From a bacterium (lineage in GTDB: Bacteria; Dependentiae; Babeliae; Babeliales; RVW-14): a stretch of DNA of 9,419 nucleotides. Positions 1 through 6,958 of this stretch are shown here, in pieces. The notes beneath the pieces were generated by a model. The model was not told the DNA's origin and made no database searches. It saw only the letters and a list, made by a program, of their open reading frames with translations. The translations under genes were made by a program, and so were the position numbers. The first letter of the stretch is position 1. The number at the start of each line of letters is the position of its first letter. Location: the NCBI GenBank assembly GCA_010027825.1, contig RGUK01000041.1, positions 1 to 9,419 on the forward strand. The letters run 5' to 3'.

Positions 1-275
1 CTATCACAAGTGCTCTGATCAAACCCTACGCAACTTTGTGGATCATTGGTCCAACTGCATCCTGAATAGCTTTCACAAGTGGTTTGATCTCCAAAACCAG
101 AGCACGATGCGCTCTCATACGTGCATCCTGCCTGTGCTTGGCATGAGCCCTGATCGCCATTAAATACATTACAAGAATATCCAGCAAACCAAGAGCATCC
201 TCCGTGTGCATCACGCGCTAAACAATCTGCTTCATTGTTGTAAGAACTACATGCGTTAGAAGGAGAACCCGAACA
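1..275 (-). repeat. Cysteine-rich tandem protein repeats at the fibre's distal end
   Basis: Twelve cysteines fall in about 91 codons, while the preceding 380 or so codons of the same frame contain none. At least three imperfect units of 22-33 residues are visible. Their common pattern is S-C-x2-[FY]-x(3-5)-x-C-x5-C-[ST]-[WY], for example SCSGFGDQTTCESYSGCSW and SCNVFNGDQGSCQAQAGCTY. A final unit starting SCVGFDQSTCD continues past the edge. The regular spacing and Gly-Cys-Ser-Trp motif suggest small disulfide-knotted units somewhat like PSI or EGF-type modules, but I do not recognise a named family. Confidence 0.8.
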
Positions 276-1415
276 AATGGGTGTCGATGGATCCACAATC
301 CATTCAGTAGCGGTGTTATCGAGAGTCTGGTTGGCTGTGATATACTTAACTTTTAACGCTGTGCCACCCTGTGACATTAGCGTACTGGTTGGAGTAGTCG
401 TAGATCCAGCGTTTACTCCATTTTGAAATCCTCCAAAGCCATAATGCCCAAATACACTTGGAGCATTGAAACTAATTACTGAACTATTATTTTTGTTGTA
501 AACAACATCATAGTTACCGCCTGAAACCCAGGTTGAGACCTCGCCGCTTGAGGTAGCACCAATATGCGCTTTATCTGCTCCAGAAAATTTAAAGTCTATC
601 CAACTATTACCTCCACCATTCTCAAGCGATAGGTGGCGAGTTGTCCCTGGCAATCCGTTTGATTTAGCAGTAGCCGAAATATAAACTGTGCCGCTTAATC
701 CGCTACCTTGAACGTATAAGTCACCAGTATTTACTCGACCACCTGTAAGGACTTTTGCGCTTACATTATCGACCGTGAAGCGAGCGGTATTAGTTGGAGC
801 AAATGCGATACCATTTGCGACGTTTGTATTTGTTACTCGAAATACATAAGTTCCGTTAGTGCTGAACGTCCCCAAAGTATTGCCGCCAAATGCGACCGTG
901 ACAGAACCCGCAGTAAACGCTGAGAGCGTAAATGAGATTTCCCAGCGCTCTCCCCACTGAAGCGTTGGTATCTGCGACAATGTGCCGGTACCATTGGTGG
1001 TGTGACTAACAGCATTACTAGCGTAAGCCCAACCTGTTGTAAGTGTCCAGCCCGATGCACTTCCGGTAAATGAGCCATTAGTTAAGCGTTCAGTGGCAGT
1101 CTGCGATATAGAAAGCTGGTCAGTGCTGTTGTCAAAGTTAAAATTAGTGGTGTCTTGAGTTAGTGCGCCACCACTTCCAGCGAATATAACACCACTCTGT
1201 GTAAGATTTGTAAGCGTAAGGTTTGCCGTTGTTAGCAAACCAGCATCGCTTAATGTTGCGGAACTGTTTTGAATCAGCTTTCCAGTAGTTAGGTCAAACC
1301 TTGCGATAGCATCATCAGTAGAACTAGCTGGACCAACTACGTCACCAGTGACAGTCGATGCGATTGTTACCGTATCTGTTGTTGCATTTGTTGTGATGCT
1401 TATCCCAGTACCAGC
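1..1415 (-). CDS. Long tail fibre, distal part in a shifted frame, continuing beyond the left edge
   Basis: The frame is open from 1415 to the window edge (about 471 codons). It has no in-frame ATG until about 377 and no ribosome site near its opening, so it is best read as the continuation of the 468-residue fibre frame. Order of parts: a shaft motif AGTGISITTNATTDTVTI; a classic fibre repeat VVGPASSTDDAIARFDLTTG; a second shaft section to about 1100; a beta-sandwich carbohydrate-binding-like module at about 1094-747 (opening TERLTNGSFTGSASGWTL, aromatic GWAYA and LQWGERWEISF, closing FTVDNVSAKVL); a Gly/Ser-rich beta section at 746-300, including GSTTTPTSTLMSQGGTALKV; and a cysteine-rich repeat array from 275 to the edge. 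It probably forms the receptor-binding end. If the frameshift is real, this part would not be made, or only by rare recoding. Confidence 0.72.
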
Positions 1416-2806
1416 CTATCGGATGTAGTATCAGCGACTACGTTGCTTTGTCCGGCAACCGCAACTGTCGAAAAGATATTCTGATCGCCAGTGTTGGTCC
1501 CTGAAGACGTTCCAGAGAATGTTCCGTTCTGAGTGGCAAGGGTTCCCAAGCCGAGAGTCGTTCTTTGCGCCGCAGCATCTACATCATCCAATAGAGCTCT
1601 TCCTGCCGCTGTGCAGGTAATCTCTTCAATGTCACCAGCACCAGAAGATTGTCGTCCTAGAAGTCTGTCGGTTGCCGATACGTTCTGAATCTTTGCGTAA
1701 GTTATGGCATCATTATCTACGGTCCAAGAAGCCCCTGAGCCAGATACGGTAATGTCGCCTTTATCGCCATCAGCAAGACCGATGGTTATAGTGCCAGCGC
1801 CCTCAGTGATCGAAATGCCGTTACCATCTGTGAGATTGGCGTTCTTCCAGACTTTAGTGACTGCATCGTAAATGAGCGTATTGCCGCTAGCGGCTCCAGA
1901 GATTGCAACATTATGCAGCTCATCAATCTCATAGCCATTATCGACTTTTACATAAATTGAGCCAACGGTAGCGCTTACTCGCTCAACCCACCCAAGGATA
2001 ACAGTATGCTCTGGGGCTACTGGAGTAGTTGTTGTATATGCCCCAGCAGTAGTTGAGGATAGGAATACGGGCTGCCCTTGAGTTAATCCAAGTGTGTTGA
2101 GCTTAAACAGCGGTCCGGAGGTTATGACAAACCCCTCCGCTCCAATAGCAATAGACTCTGCGACAAACCCAAGGGTTGAGCGAGATGTTGGGTCGGTATC
2201 GGCTTTGGCAAGTTTAACGGCAATCCGATTGCCCTGAGCGCCGCTAACGTAAACAACCTGCCCCTTGGTTAGAGAAGACCCTGAGTCATTATAAACTCGT
2301 GCATACTCTTGTTGCCCAATAACCTCAGTGACGTTTCCGCCCTTGAGAACCACGGATGGCGCTCCGTTGCCATCGTCCCATGAAACCTCTCCCACCGCTG
2401 CGGTTGTGGTCGTAGGGGACGTATCGAGTGTAATAAACCCACCAGACAACCCATACTCACCAAGGTTTACGTTCTGCGTAGCTCCTGTATATGGAACTCC
2501 AGAGCCTCCCGACTGATTAACCCACTCGGTGTCGTAATTTGTATTTGTTTTTTTGGCTAATACCTGCCCAGTAGTGCCGCCTGTTGGCACCCCTTGCCCA
2601 GCTGCCCCAGGATCGCCTTGTGGTCCCTGAGCGCCCTGCGGTCCCTGAGCGCCTTGCGGTCCTTGAGCGCCTTGCGGTCCCTGTGGTCCTGGCGAGGTTG
2701 CCTCGACTGTAATTATTGGAGGAGAGGAGACCGTAATGGTGTTATTAGCCTCTTGAACGACCACATATCTTTGGTCCTCGGTGGCTACAACAACAATATC
2801 CGTCAC
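1400..2806 (-). CDS. Long tail fibre, N-terminal part, collagen-like (ends at a frameshift)
   Basis: This frame gives 468 residues from a GTG start. Residues 1-39 form a short unique N-terminus that probably attaches to the tail. Residues 40-72 are eleven collagen-like Gly-X-Y triplets dominated by GPQ and GAQ. Residues 80-105 contain a TGQVLAKK.N..YDTEWV motif typical of phage fibres. Residues 105-300 are a beta-rich domain (VPYTGATQNVNLG, EYARVYNDSGSSLTKGQVVY, VILGWVERVSATVGSIYVKV). Residues 330-450 hold familiar fibre shaft repeats (ISITEGAGTITIGLADGDKG, TDRLLGRQSSGAGDIEEIT, RTTLGLGTLATQNGTFSG, SSGTNTGDQN). The end is abnormal: the protein stops at LVLG where shaft proteins normally continue as LVAGTGISI. 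Exactly such a continuation is present in another frame directly after the stop. It is therefore the first part of one longer fibre gene. The product is probably a trimeric receptor-binding fibre. Confidence 0.82.
   Translation of the reverse strand: MTDIVVVATEDQRYVVVQEANNTITVSSPPIITVEATSPGPQGPQGAQGPQGAQGPQGAQGPQGDPGAAGQGVPTGGTTGQVLAKKTNTNYDTEWVNQSGGSGVPYTGATQNVNLGEYGLSGGFITLDTSPTTTTAAVGEVSWDDGNGAPSVVLKGGNVTEVIGQQEYARVYNDSGSSLTKGQVVYVSGAQGNRIAVKLAKADTDPTSRSTLGFVAESIAIGAEGFVITSGPLFKLNTLGLTQGQPVFLSSTTAGAYTTTTPVAPEHTVILGWVERVSATVGSIYVKVDNGYEIDELHNVAISGAASGNTLIYDAVTKVWKNANLTDGNGISITEGAGTITIGLADGDKGDITVSGSGASWTVDNDAITYAKIQNVSATDRLLGRQSSGAGDIEEITCTAAGRALLDDVDAAAQRTTLGLGTLATQNGTFSGTSSGTNTGDQNIFSTVAVAGQSNVVADTTSDRLVLG
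1403..1418 (-). other. Frameshift point in the long tail fibre gene
   Basis: The upstream frame reads TTSDRLVLG then TAA (1402-1400). The downstream frame is closed by TAG at 1418-1416 and then opens as AGTGISITTNATTDTVTI from 1415. The change of frame corresponds to a -1 shift inside about 16 bases. No X XXY YYZ slippery heptamer is visible. Shaft proteins of this type usually read LxLVAGTGISI, so the expected text could be restored by one extra base (GGG in place of GG near 1416) or by one extra copy of a 13-base unit containing CTGGTACTGG. Either would mean a small deletion or a sequencing or assembly error. Confidence 0.75.
2622..2675 (-). repeat. Three tandem 18-bp repeats coding collagen-like triplets
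   Basis: Three near-identical 18-base units lie at 2622-2639, 2640-2657 and 2658-2675, with one or two base differences between copies. Read on the minus strand each codes two Gly-X-Y triplets (GAQ, GPQ). Less regular Gly-X-Y codons extend the collagen-like stretch to about 2591-2689. Because the unit is a multiple of three, copy-number change would alter shaft length without breaking the frame. Confidence 0.9.
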
Positions 2807-3147
2807 CTTGTTACCTCTCTCGAAATAGTCGCCTTGCCCTGAAGAAGGCGCGTGACTGTAGAGCCCGTCACTAGCTCTAAATCATACACCGCCTCATCTA
2901 ACTGAAGAAGCTGTGTAGTTGAGGCTGCAATCGTTATCGCTATGGTTCCAAGAGCTCCACCGAGCGTAATGTCAGTAGGAGACACTAAAGATACGAGCGT
3001 GTTATCAGCCTCATAGTTTTCACGAACCTGCATCCTTGCCGAGTATCCAGTCAGGTTGACGGGAGTGCCTGTGCTATCCTTCCAGGTTAGAGACATCTGA
3101 AACGTAGCGCCCTGTTCGATGGTGATGTCGTAGAGTCCTGCTACCAT
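2803..3147 (-). CDS. Small fibre-associated beta-sandwich protein, similar to baseplate upper protein N-terminus
   Basis: This complete 114-residue protein starts at the ATG at 3147, 8 bases after the collar-fibre stop, with a weak AAAGG 5 bases upstream. The pattern is that of a small beta-sandwich family very common beside phage fibres: an opening YDITIEQGATFQMSLTWKD, then GTPVNLTGYSARMQVR, a GTIAITI strand, YDLELV, and a final RLLQGKATISREVTR. It recalls the N-terminal domain of BppU-type baseplate upper proteins (DUF2479), though members are usually left as hypothetical. It probably serves as an adaptor or connector between hub and fibre. It lies between two fibre genes, and its TGA overlaps the GTG start of the second as GTGA, so it is likely made together with that fibre. 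No catalytic or membrane feature is seen. Confidence 0.68.
   Translation of the reverse strand: MVAGLYDITIEQGATFQMSLTWKDSTGTPVNLTGYSARMQVRENYEADNTLVSLVSPTDITLGGALGTIAITIAASTTQLLQLDEAVYDLELVTGSTVTRLLQGKATISREVTR
2807..2820 (-). promoter_or_regulatory. Ribosome binding site that supports the GTG start of the long fibre
   Basis: AGAGAGG at 2820-2814 sits 7 bases before a GTG at 2806-2804. The GTG shares four bases with the TGA of the small adaptor gene. The strong purine site and this overlap decide for the GTG start over any downstream ATG. Confidence 0.65.
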
Positions 3148-3155
3148 AAAAACCT

Positions 3156-4220
3156 TTAGAACTTAATGATGTAGTTGATATAAAGATATTGCCCAGCGCC
3201 AGACGTCATCGCCGCATTACCATCTACGCCACCAGTAACTAATCCAATAGTTCCAGTAGGTGTTTTGGATGTAGCCCCTAATGTAGCTGTAAGACTAAAG
3301 CTATGACCGTGACCTGAGTTAGTTGAGTTGATACTAATTCCAGTAGTATTACTTGAAACAATCGCAGTTGTGGTACCTTGGTTACCAGAGCCATCTGGTA
3401 AAGCTACTCTTGCTACGTTTCCAAATGACGTCGCTGATGCAGTTCTATCAACGCTATGGATATGCCCAGGGTCTGTTATGGTGTGCGTATGCGTACCATC
3501 GCTTCCACCCACCGTTCCGGTAATGTTCGCACTACTATGAGTATGCGCAATATCAACAGCTAATGTCGCGCCAGTTCCCATTCCATGATAATGCGCTGGA
3601 ACTGTATGTGATTGAGTAGATGAGCGAGATGCGTATGCTACTGCATCACTACCACCAAGCGAGTCTGATGAGCCGGTCCCTATGGGAGTTCTTCTTCGCA
3701 AGTCAGGAAGATTGAATGTAGTGCTTCCATCGCCACTACCGTATGTAGTGGATATAATTCCAAATAGGGTTGCGTATGTAGTGCGAGATACCGGATCTCC
3801 ATTACATACTAGCCATCCTGTTGGCGCGCTAGCCCCTGCATACGCATTTATTTGACCAACGGGGATACTTACATTTTGAAGGAGCACTTCAAAATATGTT
3901 CCAGTATATGCTAATACCGTTGGTACATTCTGCTGCAATACTCCAGACCCAAGGGCAGTATTAGCAATCTTTAAGTCTTTTGCCCCAAGCCCACTGACAT
4001 TTAAAGTAGATGCTCCGGTATTGGTGACATGTGGAATTATTACAATCAATCCAGATGTTGTGTAAGCATTCCAAGTGGGGCTTGGAGTAGCAATATACGC
4101 AGTAGATGTCCCAGTTGTTAGTCCAGCATAGTTTCTTGTAATCAGCCCATCTAGGGCGCTCGCTACGTCATTGAACTTAACGGATGTAGTTCGTATGTTG
4201 TAATTATCTGCATACGTCAT
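3156..4220 (-). CDS. Tail fibre with phage tail collar domain and HxH motifs
   Basis: This 354-residue protein starts at the ATG at 4220, which overlaps the hub stop as ATGA; a GAGGAG lies 11 bases upstream. Three parts are visible. Residues 34-113 are a fibre-type beta domain shared with the hub. Residues 119-180 are a phage tail collar domain (Pfam Tail_Collar type), recognised by PVGQINAYAG, APTGWLVCNG, TYATLFGIISTTYG and FNLPDLRRRTPIG. Residues 200-354 are Gly/Thr/Ser-rich with five HxH motifs (HYH, HTH, HTH, HIH, HGH) and the usual closing GAGQYLYINYIIKF. In T4 gp12 and gp37, histidine pairs of this kind line a trimeric needle and bind metal ions. A trimeric receptor-binding fibre is therefore likely here. 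The closing IKF at the true C-terminus argues that the gene is intact. Confidence 0.88.
   Translation of the reverse strand: MTYADNYNIRTTSVKFNDVASALDGLITRNYAGLTTGTSTAYIATPSPTWNAYTTSGLIVIIPHVTNTGASTLNVSGLGAKDLKIANTALGSGVLQQNVPTVLAYTGTYFEVLLQNVSIPVGQINAYAGASAPTGWLVCNGDPVSRTTYATLFGIISTTYGSGDGSTTFNLPDLRRRTPIGTGSSDSLGGSDAVAYASRSSTQSHTVPAHYHGMGTGATLAVDIAHTHSSANITGTVGGSDGTHTHTITDPGHIHSVDRTASATSFGNVARVALPDGSGNQGTTTAIVSSNTTGISINSTNSGHGHSFSLTATLGATSKTPTGTIGLVTGGVDGNAAMTSGAGQYLYINYIIKF
3882..4121 (-). repeat. Fibre-type beta domain in the collar fibre, copy 2 of a shared domain
   Basis: Residues 34-113 of the 354-residue collar fibre match residues 494-578 of the upstream hub-like protein (see the copy at 5225-5479). 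In the fibre the domain sits immediately before the collar domain, its usual sort of place. This makes the fibre a more natural home for it than the hub. Confidence 0.7.
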
Positions 4221-6958
4221 GTTGGATCATACTCCTCATTCAATAACACCTGAACTGTGAGACGAATGGCTGGAGCATGTTCCATCGCCATTACATAACT
4301 AACTGCCTCAACAAGCCCCCTATAAGTTTGTGCCCTTACAAACTCTTCGCCATAGTTAGCTGCAACCACTGGCGTTACGGTTGTTCCTGTATCTACTACA
4401 CCAGGGCGCGCCGCTGGGTCTGTCCCATAGAACGCAGGAAACTCCGAATGATGGAAGGATACCACATCGAACATCTGGATGTCCTTATATCTGTGATATG
4501 GCACCACGAAGCTGCAATAGACAAATGGTAGAGAGAACCTAGATATATAATAGTCTGCTAGAAAATCGACTGAATAGATTACAACGCCACCAGAATTAGG
4601 CTGGCTTGCTGTACTACCCCCAGTTAAATACCCAGGCAATCCGACAGCAGGATTGGTGTCAGAGAATCCAAATACTGGGAAATTATTTTCCAATATGTTC
4701 TTTGCGCCAAAAAGAGACCTGCTTTGCTCTGTAATTTGCTGAACTGCAAGATATGTATCGCTAGAAAAATCTATTGAATACTTAAAGCCATCGGGGGTAT
4801 CACTTTGATTGATATTAGTAGCGTAATACTTCTCAAAGGTAATCTGAGTTCTATTAATAACAGAGTTATCCTCTCTAGTTTCCCAAGAGAGCGGAATTAT
4901 ATCTGCCTGTGGAATTATATAGGCTGGATCTATCGCTACACCCCATGGGTGTACGAATAGCTTTCCATTACTAAATATACCAATCTTTGAAGCAGATCCC
5001 CTGGCAATCTCCGTAATCGCCTGAGCATAGGTAACTTTATTTTCTATTATTCCACCAAGATATCGAGCTCTATGATTGCTAGAGCCACTAGTAAATAACG
5101 GGGTATAATGAGTGCTAGCAAGTGTTGTTGTATCAACGGCACTAATATCACTCCAGCTTTCTCCATCCCAGTCATAGGATAGATAGCTTACAATCGTTGG
5201 AGGATCGTAGAGTCGCGCATTATCAGTTTGAAGATCGAAGCTATTCGCCGCGCTGTTATATGCAAATATAGCAAGAACACCAGCTGTAATATCATTGGCT
5301 CCAATAGCCGAGCCATTCTTTCTAAGATTTTTAGCGCCAAGTGAGTTTACGTTTAATGTTGCACTAGCATTGTTATTAACATGTGGCGTAATCCCAATTA
5401 GCTGTCCATCGGTATATGATGTCCATGCTGGACTAACGCTTGCTGTATAAGCACTTGCAGTACCTGATGTCGTCCCACCATCTGAATAAAACTTACAGAA
5501 CCCTTCTACTAGCCCTACTATCTGTAGAGAATCCAACCCTGGATTGGACTGCCCAGTATCAACAGATGGCTGTGTCATCGTTAATGATGAATATGTAAAT
5601 CCATCCTTTGTATATGTTGACTCATGCGAGTTAGAGGTGATGGCAACAATTCTGAGTTTATGAGCCATTAAAGATTCGGTGCCACCAATGTTCCATTCTG
5701 ATGAACCACCACCAGTGGGTTTAGTTAGCACCTGTACACTCGTATTGTACTTTTGAATCTCCGCGTCGTTAGCGGCTGCGCCAGTTGATTCAATAGCTAA
5801 ATAAAAGTCGTATGTTCGCGCACTTGTAAGCTCAACAATAATTGGAGCATCGAAGCATATATTTACTGAAAAAGTAGCCCCAGTATTATTAGAGGAGTCG
5901 TAGTTCCGCATATATGCGCTCCCCTTAGCGAGTTGTTTAACAACTATAAAAGTCCCCTTTTCTACCAAGAGGATTGAGGCAACGAGATTAACGCTGCTTT
6001 GCCTACTAGGGGTGCTACTTTGCCCCTTCATTTTTATTTCAACGCCAGTAACAATGAATCCTGTTTCATTATTAGTAGCTGTTATCTCTGGAAGTTTATG
6101 TGCCTTTGCTATCTGATTAGTTAATCCATAATAGGTTCCAACAAGCGGCGTTGTGTAATCTGGGGCTGTGGTAGTAAATGATATATTTGCCCAAACCTCC
6201 CCACTCTCTTCCCAGGCTTTTTTGGCATATAAGTTTGGCTGAATACGAGCGCGAGTAAGCTCATACATTTGAGTGGTAAGAGCATATTTTGCAGTAGATG
6301 CCCCGTCCGCAGAAATCCTTGTTGGTACAACCTGTGGATATCTATCTAAAGGCGTTGAAAGGCTTGAGTTTACCTTGTTAAAAACAATCGGCAGAGCCTT
6401 TCCAAGTGAAGCCTGTGGGGCACTCTCCATTCCAATAATATCCCTCGATACTTCGAGGTTCATTACATTGTCAGCAATCTTAAATGGTTCAAATTGCACA
6501 GTCATGGTTGGCGTATTACCAGAGAGCGCCTTAGACCATGATTTTACTGTCCCACCGCCGATCTTAGTCCACGATGTTGGAGCATCTGTTTCTGTGTCTG
6601 ATTGCCCAACGTAAATGTTTAAGTCTTGATCGATGATAGTAAAGCGCTCAAGGATGTCAGAGAACCTACGATCTGCACCAAATGATCCTCTTTCGTCGTT
6701 AATTACAACAGAAGAACCAGATACCGATGGAAGTATCTCACCAGCCGAAAGGGTTACTTCACCAATACTTTGAAGGATTGGTACATAGGTCTCTCTATCG
6801 CTTGCTGTTACAGCCTCCCTAAGCTCTTTGTTTACGAAGTTATATGTCCGAGTAATAAGTTCTCTGACATTTTCAGTCTGATTCTTAATGCCACCGAGTG
6901 TATATTGAACCGCAGTAATCTCTACTCGATAAAAATAGTTGAATGATGGAGATGTCAT
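4217..6958 (-). CDS. Tail-hub / tip attachment-like protein, 913 aa, with inserted fibre-type domains
   Basis: The start is the ATG at 6958, overlapping the previous stop as ATGA, with GAGGAG 5 bases upstream. By position (after tape measure and distal-tail proteins, before fibres) and size it is the best candidate for the central tail hub (Tal, gp27 or gpJ role). Residues 1-260 and 580-913 look like the core. The first contains strands such as GEVTLSAGEILPSV and RRFSDILERFTIIDQDLNIY. The last has LPFVYCSFVVPYHRYKDIQM, then DVVSFHH, and ends in GLVEAVSYVMAMEHAPAIRL, a pattern seen in hub proteins where a final beta domain defines a recovered surface. Between them lie a Ser/Thr/Asn-rich beta-sandwich-like insert at about 280-415 and, at 494-578, a copy of the domain found in the next gene's fibre. 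No peptidase, muramidase or NLPC/P60 motif is seen, so a lysin function is not supported. Its TGA overlaps the next ATG by 4 bases. Confidence 0.62.
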   Translation of the reverse strand: MTSPSFNYFYRVEITAVQYTLGGIKNQTENVRELITRTYNFVNKELREAVTASDRETYVPILQSIGEVTLSAGEILPSVSGSSVVINDERGSFGADRRFSDILERFTIIDQDLNIYVGQSDTETDAPTSWTKIGGGTVKSWSKALSGNTPTMTVQFEPFKIADNVMNLEVSRDIIGMESAPQASLGKALPIVFNKVNSSLSTPLDRYPQVVPTRISADGASTAKYALTTQMYELTRARIQPNLYAKKAWEESGEVWANISFTTTAPDYTTPLVGTYYGLTNQIAKAHKLPEITATNNETGFIVTGVEIKMKGQSSTPSRQSSVNLVASILLVEKGTFIVVKQLAKGSAYMRNYDSSNNTGATFSVNICFDAPIIVELTSARTYDFYLAIESTGAAANDAEIQKYNTSVQVLTKPTGGGSSEWNIGGTESLMAHKLRIVAITSNSHESTYTKDGFTYSSLTMTQPSVDTGQSNPGLDSLQIVGLVEGFCKFYSDGGTTSGTASAYTASVSPAWTSYTDGQLIGITPHVNNNASATLNVNSLGAKNLRKNGSAIGANDITAGVLAIFAYNSAANSFDLQTDNARLYDPPTIVSYLSYDWDGESWSDISAVDTTTLASTHYTPLFTSGSSNHRARYLGGIIENKVTYAQAITEIARGSASKIGIFSNGKLFVHPWGVAIDPAYIIPQADIIPLSWETREDNSVINRTQITFEKYYATNINQSDTPDGFKYSIDFSSDTYLAVQQITEQSRSLFGAKNILENNFPVFGFSDTNPAVGLPGYLTGGSTASQPNSGGVVIYSVDFLADYYISRFSLPFVYCSFVVPYHRYKDIQMFDVVSFHHSEFPAFYGTDPAARPGVVDTGTTVTPVVAANYGEEFVRAQTYRGLVEAVSYVMAMEHAPAIRLTVQVLLNEEYDPT
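5225..5479 (-). repeat. Fibre-type beta domain inside the hub protein, copy 1 of a shared domain
   Basis: Residues 494-578 of the 913-residue protein align with residues 34-113 of the neighbouring collar fibre. Shared blocks in order are GT..AY.A..SP.W..YT, then LI.I.PHV.N, then A.TLNV..LGAK.L, and an AY before the last strand with F. Identity by eye is roughly 40 percent. This small domain type is common in phage tail fibres. Its presence inside a hub suggests domain shuffling between adjacent genes or independent acquisition. Confidence 0.7.

Noticed and set aside
26..214. Minus-strand 62-residue open frame
   Set aside because: It is a shadow of the cysteine-rich repeat frame, which has regular repeats and stays open to the edge.
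1..300. Diversity-generating retroelement variable region at the fibre end
   Set aside because: No template repeat or reverse transcriptase is in the window, and the fibre's true C-terminus is outside it, so the idea cannot be supported.
833..1078. Minus-strand 81-residue open frame
   Set aside because: It lies inside the distal fibre frame. The overlapping frame gives clear fibre and sugar-binding-like motifs, while this one gives none.
1400..1418. Programmed -1 ribosomal frameshift in the fibre gene
   Set aside because: No slippery heptamer and no evident downstream hairpin was found in the short window where both frames are open. A small deletion or sequence error is simpler.
2622..2675. 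Possible CRISPR-like tandem repeats
   Set aside because: The 18-base units are directly contiguous with no spacers, and they code collagen-like Gly-X-Y triplets in frame.
600..2800. Higher GC in the fibre genes as a sign of recent transfer
   Set aside because: A hand count of a few 60-base lines gave 31-33 GC in 1561-1620 and 2221-2280 against 19-22 in 5041-5100 and 7621-7680. Other lines (3181-3240, 6541-6600) were as high, so the boundary is not clean.
2594..2842. Plus-strand frame with a repeated SLSALRSL pattern
   Set aside because: It is the antisense of the collagen-coding 18-base repeats. It has no ribosome site and lies opposite a well-supported gene.
6273..6614. Plus-strand 113-residue open frame
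   Set aside because: It lies wholly opposite the hub gene, shows no recognisable domain, and every supported gene in the window is on the minus strand.
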